From: Paraglaciecola polaris LMG 21857
GTDB lineage: Bacteria; Pseudomonadota; Gammaproteobacteria; Enterobacterales; Alteromonadaceae
Direction of reading: 5' to 3'
DNA: 64,000 bases
NCBI RefSeq assembly: GCF_000315055.1
Contig: NZ_BAER01000064.1
Location: forward strand, 1 to 64,000
In this document: positions 26,146 to 34,753 of the stretch, piece by piece
How positions within the stretch are numbered: the stretch's first letter is position 1
How the letters are laid out: every line of letters begins with the position of its first letter
The notes under the pieces: generated by a model
Told to the model about the DNA's origin: nothing
Databases searched by the model: none
Seen by the model: the letters and a program-made list of their open reading frames with translations, nothing else
Made by a program: the position numbers and the translations under genes

Positions 26146-26655
26146 TTCGTCACAAGGAAACACGATGAGTCAGGAAGACACAAGGACGATCTAGGACAGG
26201 CTCAAGAAGAGCAACACGGTTTAATGAGTAAACTGTCACATGGATTATCAGGAAAGGCTCAGTAAGAGCAACCCATTTGGAAATGGGAAAAAGGAAAAGG
26301 ACCCACTCAGGATGAGTGCCCATTCTGGATGAATGGAACAGGGATGGCAAGGAGACTTCTGGATGAAGTTGCTCTACTAAGAGCACAAGGAACGGGACAT
26401 ACTCAGGATGAGTTGCTTAAACGGAATTAAGCGCAAAGGATGCAATTAGGATCGCTGTCGGGAGGATGGCACTCACTTTGGAAAGTGATGAAAATGGATA
26501 AGGACACACTTAGGATAAGTGCAGCATTCAGGATGGATGACAGAAGGACAAGACATGGACGGTGAGATGTAGTTGTTGTGACGGAGCGCACAGAGGGACC
26601 TTCAATTTTTATGTAGAGGCGTGGCTTGATTCAATTCAGGTCGCGCTTTTGCCGT
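26146..26655 (+). ncRNA. csrB: CsrB-family CsrA-sequestering regulatory RNA
   Basis: About 510 bases without a credible gene but with some 34 GGA triplets, many set in the loops of short stems such as ACTCAGGATGAGT (twice), CACTTAGGATAAGTG, CATTCTGGATGAATG and CACTTTGGAAAGTG. This is the architecture of CsrB/RsmZ RNAs, where each GGA loop binds a CsrA/RsmA dimer and removes it from mRNAs. A TATA-rich -10 region lies near 26133-26139. The 3' end is a GC-rich hairpin with T run. Location between syd and yqcC-truC-yqcA matches E. coli csrB. The exact 5' end is estimated. Confidence 0.9.
26617..26651 (+). terminator. Terminator hairpin of csrB
   Basis: GCGTGGCTTGA pairs with TCAGGTCGCGC (with several G-U pairs) around a short loop, and is followed by TTTT. 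It ends the csrB transcript. Confidence 0.7.
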
Positions 26656-26757
26656 TTTTGGGGTTTAGTTTTTCATAACTTAACACTCAGAATGTTCACG
26701 TTGTCGTAAAGCGACGTATTGCCGCTCATGAGTGCATCGTTATTTACAGCCTTGCGA

Positions 26758-27064
26758 TTAATCCGCTCGGTATGCCGGTGTCTCTACTTCTAGAACATGC
26801 TGTCCAGCCATACTTAACGTGCCCTGATAACTGTTTTCGCCGTTTCCTGAAAATTCAAAAATAAAGCTACTTTGCCAATCTAATTTCCCCCGGTAACTGC
26901 CGAGTCGTGTCTTGTTCCTTGCCACACTGATAAGCTGTAAGCCGTGTTGGTCACAGTATTGGGCTAGATGCAGGTTAGCTTTTTCAGTGATAGCGCGCAT
27001 TCGCCAAAATTGAAAAACGACCAATAAAATAACTAAAAAAAAGTGTTAAATCGAATAAATTCAT
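26758..27064 (-). CDS. DUF3301-family membrane protein with apparent frameshift in an A8/T8 run
   Basis: The downstream frame (from 27024) encodes VVFQFWRMRAITEKANLHLA and YCDQHGLQLISVARNKTRLG, which match DUF3301. The family normally starts with a short helix of type M-x-L-x-D-L-x-L. Exactly this is encoded from the ATG at 27064 (MNLFDLTLF), which overlaps the DUF3549 stop as ATGA. The two parts are in different frames; removing one base from the eight-T run (27042-27035 on the minus strand) joins them into LVILLVVFQFWRM. So this is either a sequencing error, a slippery or phase-variable site, or a young pseudogene. Function of the family is unknown. Confidence 0.75.
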
Positions 27065-28086
27065 TGTTGTTGTCCACTGAATAAATGCCCGATCACTTGC
27101 GTTAAGGCGGGTGATTTATCTGGCCAACGAATAACAGCGAGCATGTGCTGACGAATATCCGGCAACTGCACTAAATCGCTGTATAAATTAGCACATAACG
27201 CCGTATCAATAGCAGCGAGCTGATTGATGTATTGGCGAAGTAGGGTTTCATCGGTCAGGAATTGCCAATGTCGTGCTGCAATTAATAACATGATATCCGC
27301 ATTTGTACCGTGTTCTGAGTCGAGTACCCGTTGAATGGTGCGTTGCACCAAGGTTTTAGCAACACTTTGGCTAAGTGCGCGCAGCATCCATTGCACCTTT
27401 AACGGATCGTCAAATTGCTGTTCAGCCCAATCAATTAGATGCTGGCTGACATGTTTGTCTATAGCTTGATTCTCAAGTGACGAGGTAAGTGCTTGTTGTA
27501 CTTGTGGGGCAACTGTCTGCATATGATTAATGATTAGCTGTGCACCGTCTTTACGGCGCACGCTGGCTGCGACATCGGCAATGCCTTGCAGCGCAACTTC
27601 CTGCCAGTTATACATGTTCGGTTGCGTAAAATAACGTAGTGCTGCAGCGTAATATTCGCTAGGGGGGAAATTAAGTGCAGTGCGACTGATGCTGTTAAAA
27701 TCGGCTAATTGCTGTTGGTTGGGGACAAACGTATAAGGATTTTCAGGTAAACGCCCTTTAGCTTCTTTATTGCGCTCTAACTGTGCCCCAAGGGCATCGG
27801 TGATAATCTGCAAAAAGTGATTACGCGTGGCGGTAATGACTAAACCTTGCTCATCTATCGGCAGTTTCACAAACCAAATATACTGTTCGCGACTCAATTG
27901 GCGACTATAAAAAACAATACCAAACCAAGCATGTTGTTGGCGAGGGTAGGGGGCGACGATACTGGCGTTTTCAATATCTAAAAATGTTTGGGTGTCAGTA
28001 GCGCGAATGGTTCTGCCCATATCAAATACACTGTATTCGGTTTGCGCATGGAGAAGAAATTCACTGATGGAGCTGATTTGATTCAT
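27061..28086 (-). CDS. DUF3549-family protein
   Basis: A 341-residue cytoplasmic protein starting MNQISSISEFLLHAQTEYSV with DMGR shortly after, the usual start of DUF3549. The N-terminal half seems a mixed alpha/beta domain (FGIVFYSRQLSREQYIWFVK); the C-terminal half is mainly helical with repeat-like helices. Function unknown. It is coupled to the DUF3301 gene by an ATGA overlap and divergent from yqcC. The pair occurs beside yqcC-truC in related genomes, as far as I recall. Confidence 0.83.
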   Translation of the reverse strand: MNQISSISEFLLHAQTEYSVFDMGRTIRATDTQTFLDIENASIVAPYPRQQHAWFGIVFYSRQLSREQYIWFVKLPIDEQGLVITATRNHFLQIITDALGAQLERNKEAKGRLPENPYTFVPNQQQLADFNSISRTALNFPPSEYYAAALRYFTQPNMYNWQEVALQGIADVAASVRRKDGAQLIINHMQTVAPQVQQALTSSLENQAIDKHVSQHLIDWAEQQFDDPLKVQWMLRALSQSVAKTLVQRTIQRVLDSEHGTNADIMLLIAARHWQFLTDETLLRQYINQLAAIDTALCANLYSDLVQLPDIRQHMLAVIRWPDKSPALTQVIGHLFSGQQQ

Positions 28087-28165
28087 GTTTACCTATAAAC
28101 TGCCGCGAAATATGCGGAAATAACCTGAATGTGGTGAAATAACACCCAATTTGAGACAACTAAAT

Positions 28166-28525
28166 ATGTGCCGAAGCATGCCATGTAGCGAGCAAGAAGT
28201 CCAAATACAGCGATTGTTAAATCGTCTGGAATCGGCGCTAAAGACAGCTGAACAATGGTCGTCTACCTCGCCGTCCTCTTGGGCGATGGAAAGTGAAGCC
28301 CCCTTCGCTTGCGACCGAATGAGCTTTGCCCAGTGGCTACAGTTTATATTTATTCCCAAAATGAACGATATTCTTAAGACACAAAATCCGCTACCCACTC
28401 GTATGGCATTATTACCTATGGCCGAGGAGTGGAATAAAGGTCGGCAAAAAAGTGCACCAGAGCGTCGTCAGGTGCTTGAGGTCATTGCACAAATTGACAG
28501 CTTATTCAGTGGTAAATTTATATGA
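28166..28525 (+). CDS. yqcC: YqcC family protein (DUF446)
   Basis: About 119 residues from the ATG at 28166; ATG 28178 or TTG 28151 are possible starts, and 28178 would best match the E. coli protein length. Family blocks are EVQIQRLLNRLESALKTAEQW, then MSFAQWLQFIFIPKMNDIL and LPTRMALLPMAEEW. A small helical protein of unknown function, always near truC. Its stop overlaps the truC start by four bases (ATGA), so translation is coupled. Confidence 0.85.
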   Translation: MCRSMPCSEQEVQIQRLLNRLESALKTAEQWSSTSPSSWAMESEAPFACDRMSFAQWLQFIFIPKMNDILKTQNPLPTRMALLPMAEEWNKGRQKSAPERRQVLEVIAQIDSLFSGKFI

Positions 28526-29280
28526 CGTTAAAAATTTTATATCAAGATGAGTATATCGTTGCTATTCATAAGCCAGCGGGCTTGTTGGTGCACAGAAGTA
28601 TGATTGACCGTCATGAAACGCAGTTCGCGATGCAAATGTTAAGGGACCAAATTGGTCAACATGTATTTCCAGTACATCGTTTGGATAGGCCGACTTCTGG
28701 TGTGCTTATTTTCGCATTATCGGCAGATGTGGCGCGATTACTGGGAGAGCAATTTGCTGGGCATGATATTGCCAAAACCTACTTCGCTATTGTGCGAGGA
28801 CATGTTAAAGAGCCTGGTACGATTGACTATGCCCTTAAGGAAAAGCTCGATAAAATAGCGGATAAGCGTGCTAATCAGGACAAAGCGCCCCAAGATGCGC
28901 AAACTGAATACCTACCATTACAGCATTTTGAATTACCCTTTTCCGTCAGCCGGTATCCATCTGCGCGATATACCCTTGTGCGTTTGCATCCTAAAACGGG
29001 GCGTAAGCATCAACTGCGTAGGCATATGTGCCATATCAATCATCCCATACTTGGAGATACCACCCATGGTGACGGTAAGCATAATAAATTTGCGCGGGAT
29101 CAGTTTGCGTTTAACGGCTTGGCACTTACGTGCCAACAGATGAGTATTTATCATCCGGTCAGTAACGAAAAGCTGATAATAATGAATGATTTTGATCAAA
29201 GGATGTCTACTTTAATGTCACAATGGGGTTGGCAATTTCCGTCGACAGACGGGTTAGATTTAGTATCCGTTAATGGGTAA
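28522..29280 (+). CDS. truC: tRNA pseudouridine(65) synthase TruC
   Basis: A 252-residue RluA-family pseudouridine synthase. It opens with LKILYQDEYIVAIHKPAGLL; the catalytic aspartate is in HRLDRPTSG (Asp55), followed later by RLHPKTGRKHQLRRHM. The order yqcC-truC-yqcA fits TruC, which modifies U65 of tRNA(Ile) and tRNA(Asp). Length matches E. coli TruC (~260). Confidence 0.94.
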   Translation: MTLKILYQDEYIVAIHKPAGLLVHRSMIDRHETQFAMQMLRDQIGQHVFPVHRLDRPTSGVLIFALSADVARLLGEQFAGHDIAKTYFAIVRGHVKEPGTIDYALKEKLDKIADKRANQDKAPQDAQTEYLPLQHFELPFSVSRYPSARYTLVRLHPKTGRKHQLRRHMCHINHPILGDTTHGDGKHNKFARDQFAFNGLALTCQQMSIYHPVSNEKLIIMNDFDQRMSTLMSQWGWQFPSTDGLDLVSVNG

Positions 29281-29312
29281 ACTAGTTTCGTTTTAGTAAT
29301 GGAAGAGCATGT

Positions 29313-29759
29313 ATGAGTAAAGTAGGTATTTTTGTTGGTTCGGTATACGGTAACGCCCAACATGTGGCTGAGCAAGTGCAAGAATTGCTCACGAATAAAC
29401 AAGTGGTTAGCGAAATTTATGACGATCCAAGCGTGGATGACTTTAAACGCTGTGACGGTTATATTTTTGTTTCTTCCACCACAGGACAAGGTGATATTCC
29501 ACCTAACTTGGAATTTTTTGTATCTGATTTAAAAGATATGTTTCCCTTGATGGAGCAAAAACCATTCGCCGTTATCGGATTAGGGGATAGCAGTTATTGT
29601 GATTCGTACTGCGGTGCCGGTGAGCAATTGCAGGAGTTACTGCTTGAATTACAAGGGAAACCCGTCGCGGATATGCTTAAAATCGATGCTTGTGAAACCT
29701 TAGAGCCTGAGAAAGAGGCATTAGCATGGATTGAGCCCTTAACTAGTGAATTTGCCTAA
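29313..29759 (+). CDS. yqcA: Flavodoxin YqcA
   Basis: A 148-residue short-chain flavodoxin. The FMN phosphate loop is GSVYGNAQHVAEQV, followed by STTGQGDIPPNLEFF and GLGDSSYCDSYCGAGEQL, the flavin-binding loops. It carries low-potential electrons; the partner of YqcA is not known. It follows truC by 32 bases and ends the operon at a strong terminator. Confidence 0.92.
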   Translation: MSKVGIFVGSVYGNAQHVAEQVQELLTNKQVVSEIYDDPSVDDFKRCDGYIFVSSTTGQGDIPPNLEFFVSDLKDMFPLMEQKPFAVIGLGDSSYCDSYCGAGEQLQELLLELQGKPVADMLKIDACETLEPEKEALAWIEPLTSEFA

Positions 29760-29800
29760 TCGACAATAATTAGCTAGGTTGCGGGGAAAAATGCCACATG

Positions 29801-29839
29801 AAAAGCGGCGTGATATTACCAATATCACGCCGCTTTTTT
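29801..29839. terminator. Bidirectional terminator between yqcA and the M28 peptidase gene
   Basis: A perfect 14-base stem (AGCGGCGTGATATT / AATATCACGCCGCT) with a three-base loop, flanked by AAAA and TTTTTT. It serves both converging transcripts. Confidence 0.9.
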
Positions 29840-29857
29840 GTGCTGTTTATTCACAAA

Positions 29858-31276
29858 TTAATGTGAGGGGGACTCACTCGCTGGAGCGGGTCGGGTGTCG
29901 ACATCGGCATTGGCCATGAAGTAGGTCAGTAGGGCATAAGCTGCTTGGCTTTGGGCAAGTGACTTAGGATCCACTTTGTCTAAAGTATCATTGGCCGTAT
30001 GGTGATAATCAAAATAGTAGGTTCCATCTTGTAACAATGAGACAACCGGCACCCCATGCTTAGGCAGCATAGAAACATCCGGTCCACCACCTGCTTGATT
30101 ATTGCCTTGTTTTACGCCAATTCTTGCGAGCGCAGTAAACAAAGGTTTAGCTGCTTGAAGGGCATCTGGGGCGAATAAGGTATCTATTTGATAAATTTCA
30201 CCAGCACCAAAGTCCGATTCGGCCGCCACGATAATGTTGCCTAATTCCGCTTTATGACGACGAGTGTATTCTTGCGCGCCGGTTAGGCCAAACTCTTCAG
30301 ATGCATATAATACCACGCGGATTGTGCGTTTCGGTTGACCCGTAAGACTGTTAATCAACTTCGCCGCACCGGTTACTATGCCGACTCCTGCGCCGTCATC
30401 TAACGCACCAGTGCCTTCATCCCATGAATCGAGGTGGGCGCCGATAAGTACGATTTCTTCAGGGTGTTCACTGCCTGTGAATTCACCGATGACATTATAA
30501 GATGTTTGCCAGCCGTGTTCTTTTGCTCGCATTTCAACGGCGAGAGTGACGTCTTTACTTGCTGCCAGCATGGCTTCAAGATTATCCGCATCAGCATTTG
30601 ATAGAGCGCCCGCCGGAATTTTTTCGACTTTTTCAGAGTATTGCATAACCCCCGTATGAGCAAAGCGTGAGTTATCGGTGCCCACCGAACGAATAAGCAC
30701 TGCTTTCGCGCCAAGTTTGGCTGCCTCGATAGCGCCTTGTGAACGGCCTATTACCACAGGACCATACCCTTTTCCTGCTCGGTCACGTTGCATACGTTGA
30801 TTGATGAACACGATTTTGCCTTGCACGCTGGCTGTTTCAGCTTGCTTTAAGGATGCAAGCGAGTCGAACATGACCACTTGCGTAATTAGCCCTCCTTCTG
30901 GGGTGGCGACCGAGCCACCGAGAGCGCTAATAAAAAGCTTTTGCTGATAAGGAGAAATGACTTTTGCATCAGCAATCCCCCGGGACCAGTTGCGTACTCG
31001 CACGGGCTCTTTGTAAATTTTATCGAAACCAAGCTCTTTAAATTTATTCTCTGCCCACAGCACTGCCCGTTTATCACCTTCACTACCGGCAATGCGTGGA
31101 CCAACCTCAACCGTGAGTGATTTTACCACCTGATACGCCAAATCACTGCTCATAGCTTGTTCACTTATAAGCGCTAACTGACGTGCGTGGGGAGACGCGT
31201 TTTCCGTGGATGTGCAAGCACTGAGTAATAGTGTGCTGGTTAAGGCCAGTGCGTGATAAAAATGTTTGCCTGTCAT
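29858..31276 (-). CDS. M28-family zinc aminopeptidase, lipoprotein
   Basis: A 472-residue protein with lipobox STLLLSAC, so it is anchored by Cys21 in the envelope. A PA-like domain lies around residues 110-260 (VQGKIVFINQRM). The M28 catalytic domain follows, with zinc ligands in GAHLDSWDEGTGALDDGAG, the Glu pair in YASEEFGLTGA, an Asp in ESDFGAG and a His in YFDYHHTANDTLDKVD. It would trim amino acids from peptides outside the cytoplasm. Monocistronic. Closest in layout to plasma glutamate carboxypeptidase-like and Vibrio-type aminopeptidases. Confidence 0.88.
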   Translation of the reverse strand: MTGKHFYHALALTSTLLLSACTSTENASPHARQLALISEQAMSSDLAYQVVKSLTVEVGPRIAGSEGDKRAVLWAENKFKELGFDKIYKEPVRVRNWSRGIADAKVISPYQQKLFISALGGSVATPEGGLITQVVMFDSLASLKQAETASVQGKIVFINQRMQRDRAGKGYGPVVIGRSQGAIEAAKLGAKAVLIRSVGTDNSRFAHTGVMQYSEKVEKIPAGALSNADADNLEAMLAASKDVTLAVEMRAKEHGWQTSYNVIGEFTGSEHPEEIVLIGAHLDSWDEGTGALDDGAGVGIVTGAAKLINSLTGQPKRTIRVVLYASEEFGLTGAQEYTRRHKAELGNIIVAAESDFGAGEIYQIDTLFAPDALQAAKPLFTALARIGVKQGNNQAGGGPDVSMLPKHGVPVVSLLQDGTYYFDYHHTANDTLDKVDPKSLAQSQAAYALLTYFMANADVDTRPAPASESPSH

Positions 31277-31400
31277 GAGCTTCCCTTTAGGGTGGTTTTT
31301 TTTATGAGTTTGCAGTAATTTAAAGCAAACTGTCGTGAGCTGTCTGAAATAAATTGTTTCAAAGGGTGAGATTAGCTTCTGACAGGAATTTTAGGCACAA

Positions 31401-31422
31401 AAAAAGCGCCTAAGCGCTTTTT
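31401..31422 (-). terminator. Terminator of rpsT
   Basis: AAGCGC / GCGCTT stem with a four-base loop, flanked by A and T tracts; on the minus strand it is followed by a T run. It lies 25 bases beyond the rpsT stop. Confidence 0.75.
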
Positions 31423-31446
31423 GACAATAAACCTTCTAAACAGATA

Positions 31447-31710
31447 TTAAGCTAGTGCTTTAATCTGTGCAGACAAACGGCTCTTATGACGAGCAGCTTT
31501 ATTTTTATGGATTAGACCTTTAGTTGCCATGCGGTCAATTAAAGGTGTTGCAGCTGCTAATGCAGCTTGAGCAGATGCTTTGTCGCCAGAAGCGATTGCA
31601 GCAAGTACTTTCTTCAAAGATGTACGTGTCATAGAACGACGGCTAGCGTTGTGCTGGCGGCGTCTTTCTGATTGTAGTGCACGTTTCTTAGCAGACTTAA
31701 TGTTAGCCAA
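31447..31710 (-). CDS. rpsT: 30S ribosomal protein S20
   Basis: 87 residues beginning [11 protein letters not shown], the universal start of S20, followed by the basic helical body and [13 protein letters not shown]. The start codon is TTG at 31710 with GGGAG upstream; E. coli rpsT also starts at UUG, which is linked to its weak, autoregulated translation. It binds 16S rRNA in the small subunit. Divergent from murJ, as in Pseudomonas and Vibrio. Confidence 0.96.
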   Translation of the reverse strand: MANIKSAKKRALQSERRRQHNASRRSMTRTSLKKVLAAIASGDKASAQAALAAATPLIDRMATKGLIHKNKAARHKSRLSAQIKALA

Positions 31711-31737
31711 GTGGAACTCCCAAAAAATTCTAGTCAA

Positions 31738-32087
31738 AATTCAAGGGTGCGGATTTTGCCTATCAGACCTGCGTTTGTCAAATGCTTTCGCGTATTTATT
31801 GCGCAAAGTAGCAGTTAATTCTCAGGGTATCGTAATGCTGGATCTGAATTGAATTCACAATCAGCGAAATGGGCGACGTCAATAGGCATTCGCACCTGCC
31901 AATGCATAGTCTACCTGAGTTCTTCGGCAGAGCGAAGACAGAATGAGGGAAGATTGAACATTTAGTTTTTAAAATGACTCAACCAAAGCTTTTGACTGTT
32001 TTTTGTTTGAGTACTTCTAACTATTTAGGCCTTGGCGCATAATGCCCCGTCATGTTATTCGGATTAGTTCTTTTGTAAGGAAGTGGT
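31738..32087. other. Intergenic region between rpsT and murJ
   Basis: About 350 bases that must hold the divergent rpsT and murJ promoters. TTGACT near 31990 is a possible murJ -35 box but no good -10 stands at 17 bases. No gene or RNA was recognised. Confidence 0.4.
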
Positions 32088-33659
32088 GTGTCGAATCGTT
32101 TATTGAAATCCGGATTAATCGTCAGTTGTATGACTTTTTTATCGCGTATCTTAGGTTTGGTCAGGGATGTGGTCGTTGCTAACCTTATGGGCGCAGGTGC
32201 GGCGGCAGATGTATTTTTCTTTGCAAATAAAATCCCCAATTTTTTGCGGCGTCTTTTTGCTGAAGGGGCCTTTGCACAAGCATTTATTCCGGTATTGACA
32301 GAAGTCAGCAGTGAAGGTGATAAAGACGCCATGAAGCAGTTTGTGGCCAAGGTGTCAGGCACCCTAGGGGTGATTGTGACCGTTGTAACCTTTTTCGGTG
32401 TTATTGGCTCACCAGTGGTGACTGCGCTTTTCGGTGCAGGTTGGTTTATGGAATATTTAAACGATGAACCTCAAGGGGCTAAGTTTGAGTTGGCATCGTT
32501 AATGTTGAAAATTACTTTTCCGTACTTGATGTTTATCTCACTTGCTGGTTTAACGGGGGCGATACTCAATACCCTGAATCAATTTGCGGTATCAGCTTTC
32601 ACACCTGTATTGTTAAATGTAGCGATTATCAGTTGTGCCATCTTCATGGCTGACACCTTTGATGAGCCTGGTTTTGCGTTGGCGTGGGGGGTCTTTATAG
32701 GCGGAATAGTGCAATTTGCGTTTCAGTTGCCCTTTTTATATCGAGCTGGTTTATTGGTTAAGCCCCAGTGGGGTTGGTCAGATCCTAAGGTGACTAAGGT
32801 TCGTAAATTGATGATCCCTGCGTTATTTGGTGTGTCAGTAGGGCAGATAAACCTATTGTTTGACACTTTTATTGCCAGTTTTTTGGTCACGGGCTCTATT
32901 AGTTGGCTTTACTACTCTGATCGTTTATTGGAGTTCCCCTTGGGGTTATTCGGTATCGCTATTGCCACCGTAATATTACCGACTTTATCCCGCAATCACG
33001 TAACGAATGATGCCAAAGGATTTAGCGCTAATATTGACTGGGCACTGCGCATCGTTTGTTTACTGGGTATTCCGGCGGCTGCCGGTTTGATGATCTTAGC
33101 TGAGCCGATGTTAATTGTACTTTTTAAACGCGGAGAATTTACGGCTCTGGATGCCACACTTGCGTCATACAGCCTTATTGCTTATGCGACTGGGTTATTA
33201 AGCTTTATGCTTATCAAGGTGCTCGCTCCAGGGTTCTTTTCTCGGCAAGATACAAAAACACCGGTTAAGTACGGTATTTGGTGTATGGCATCCAATATGC
33301 TGTTCAATTTAATTTTTGCTATTCCGTTTGGATATTTGGGCTTAGCGATTGCGACAAGTTTATCGGCGACCATGAACGCGGGATTGCTTTATAGCAAGTT
33401 ACATCGTTTAGGGGTGTATCAGGTGTCCTCTGGTACGCTACGTTTCTTAGCTAAGGTGATGCTTTCTTCATTGATCATGGCCACTGGTTTACTCTACTAT
33501 CGCCCAGCTATTACAAGTTGGTTAGCTTGGTCTCCTGGAACACAAATGGCCCAGTTAGCGATTATGATCTCAGGTGCCGGAGCGGTATTTTTAGTGAGTG
33601 CAGTCGCGCTCGGTATCCGGCCAAGACAGTTGCTGTCAAAAGCAATTCAGGTAAATTAA
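32088..33659 (+). CDS. murJ: Lipid II flippase MurJ (MviN)
   Basis: A 523-residue inner-membrane protein with about 14 helices. It starts MSNRLLKSGLIVSCMTFLSR with RILGLVRD shortly after, the family signature including the functionally important arginines. LLEFPLGLFGIAIATVILP in the middle is also typical. It flips lipid II to the periplasm for peptidoglycan synthesis. The start is GTG at 32088 behind AAGGAAG. Synteny rpsT-murJ-ribF-ileS-lspA matches many gammaproteobacteria. Confidence 0.95.
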   Translation: MSNRLLKSGLIVSCMTFLSRILGLVRDVVVANLMGAGAAADVFFFANKIPNFLRRLFAEGAFAQAFIPVLTEVSSEGDKDAMKQFVAKVSGTLGVIVTVVTFFGVIGSPVVTALFGAGWFMEYLNDEPQGAKFELASLMLKITFPYLMFISLAGLTGAILNTLNQFAVSAFTPVLLNVAIISCAIFMADTFDEPGFALAWGVFIGGIVQFAFQLPFLYRAGLLVKPQWGWSDPKVTKVRKLMIPALFGVSVGQINLLFDTFIASFLVTGSISWLYYSDRLLEFPLGLFGIAIATVILPTLSRNHVTNDAKGFSANIDWALRIVCLLGIPAAAGLMILAEPMLIVLFKRGEFTALDATLASYSLIAYATGLLSFMLIKVLAPGFFSRQDTKTPVKYGIWCMASNMLFNLIFAIPFGYLGLAIATSLSATMNAGLLYSKLHRLGVYQVSSGTLRFLAKVMLSSLIMATGLLYYRPAITSWLAWSPGTQMAQLAIMISGAGAVFLVSAVALGIRPRQLLSKAIQVN

Positions 33660-33703
33660 CGTCAACATGCCTATAACGGGCTGTATCTCTGCGTGTAGTT
33701 CGT

Positions 33704-33709
33704 TATAAT
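33704..33709 (+). promoter_or_regulatory. Possible -10 element of the ribF-ileS-lspA promoter
   Basis: A perfect TATAAT lies about 80 bases upstream of ribF. The matching -35 position (33681, CTGTAT) is poor, so the promoter is tentative. Confidence 0.35.
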
Positions 33710-33785
33710 CCGTCGCTTTGATTTTAGCCAAACAGTATCAGCCTCGAGATTACACTTGAAACAGCTGACGTAAATGAGGAACAAA

Positions 33786-34712
33786 GTGGAATTAGTCCGC
33801 GGTTTACATAATCTTCGCGACAAACATCGAGGGTGTGTACTGACAATTGGTAAGTTCGACGGTGTTCACCTTGGTCATCAAGCGGTACTGAGCCAGGTCG
33901 TTGTGAAAGCTCGAGAACTGGGCTTGCCTGCGACTGTGATGGTCTTTGAACCTCAACCTGAAGAACTGTTTACCCCTGATAATGCGCCGGCGCGCCTGAG
34001 TTTGTTACGCGACAAATATGTGCAGCTTAAAGCATTAGGTGTGGATCGATTGCTGTGTTTGAAGTTTGATAAACGCTTTGCTTCTTTTACCGCTGAACAA
34101 TTTGTTGAGCAGCTATTGGTAGAAGATCTTGGGGTGAAATTTCTAGTGGTAGGGGATGATTTTCGCTTTGGTAAAGGTCGAGTGGGTGATTTCTCTATGC
34201 TGCAAGACGAAGGCCGAAAATGTGGCTTCAGTGTTGTCAGTACCCAGAGTTTCCGCTTCGAGGATTTTAGAGTGAGCTCCACTGAAGTGCGCACAGCCTT
34301 GAGTGACGACAACTTTGAGTTAGCGGAAAAGATGCTAGGTCGTCCCTTTACGATTTCAGGCAAAGTACTGCATGGTGATAAAAAAGGTCGCACAATAGGA
34401 TTTCCTACCGCTAATCTATTGCTGAAACGCTGTAACGCCCCCATCAATGGTGTGTTTGCCGTGCAAGTTGATATAGCAGGAAAAATGTACTCAGGTGTAG
34501 CGAATATTGGTACCCGGCCCACGGTTAATGGCCAGCGTTCTCAGTTGGAAGTGCATATCTTCCATTTTACTGGCAATCTTTATGGTCACTTTATTTCGGT
34601 GGCAATAAGGGCGAAATTACGCAATGAGGTGAAGTTCGATTCATTCGAGCAGTTGCACCAACAAATACAACGTGACGCCGAGCAAGCCAAGCAGCTACTC
34701 GGGGTTAACTGA
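33786..34712 (+). CDS. ribF: Bifunctional riboflavin kinase/FAD synthetase
   Basis: About 308 residues from the GTG at 33786, which gives the family start M-E-L-V-R-G-L-H-N-L and has GAGGA six bases upstream; ATG 33774 is an alternative. The N-terminal FMN adenylyltransferase domain has LTIGKFDGVHLGHQAVL and SSTEVRTALSD. The C-terminal flavokinase domain has HGDKKGRTIGFPTAN and the catalytic region GVANIGTRPTV. It makes FMN and FAD. It is followed by ileS after 41 bases. Confidence 0.94.
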   Translation: MELVRGLHNLRDKHRGCVLTIGKFDGVHLGHQAVLSQVVVKARELGLPATVMVFEPQPEELFTPDNAPARLSLLRDKYVQLKALGVDRLLCLKFDKRFASFTAEQFVEQLLVEDLGVKFLVVGDDFRFGKGRVGDFSMLQDEGRKCGFSVVSTQSFRFEDFRVSSTEVRTALSDDNFELAEKMLGRPFTISGKVLHGDKKGRTIGFPTANLLLKRCNAPINGVFAVQVDIAGKMYSGVANIGTRPTVNGQRSQLEVHIFHFTGNLYGHFISVAIRAKLRNEVKFDSFEQLHQQIQRDAEQAKQLLGVN

Positions 34713-34753
34713 AATTTAATGACGAATAACGACGATTTTGGATTTAGCAATCA

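Noticed and set aside
26150-26386. 78-codon minus-strand frame
   Set aside because: It lies antisense within the csrB RNA and owes its openness to the repeated GGA motifs; no ribosome site or family.
26146-26600. Short repeated GGA-containing units resembling a CRISPR or satellite array
   Set aside because: Unit lengths and spacing are irregular and the repeats form small hairpins; the pattern and synteny fit a CsrB RNA.
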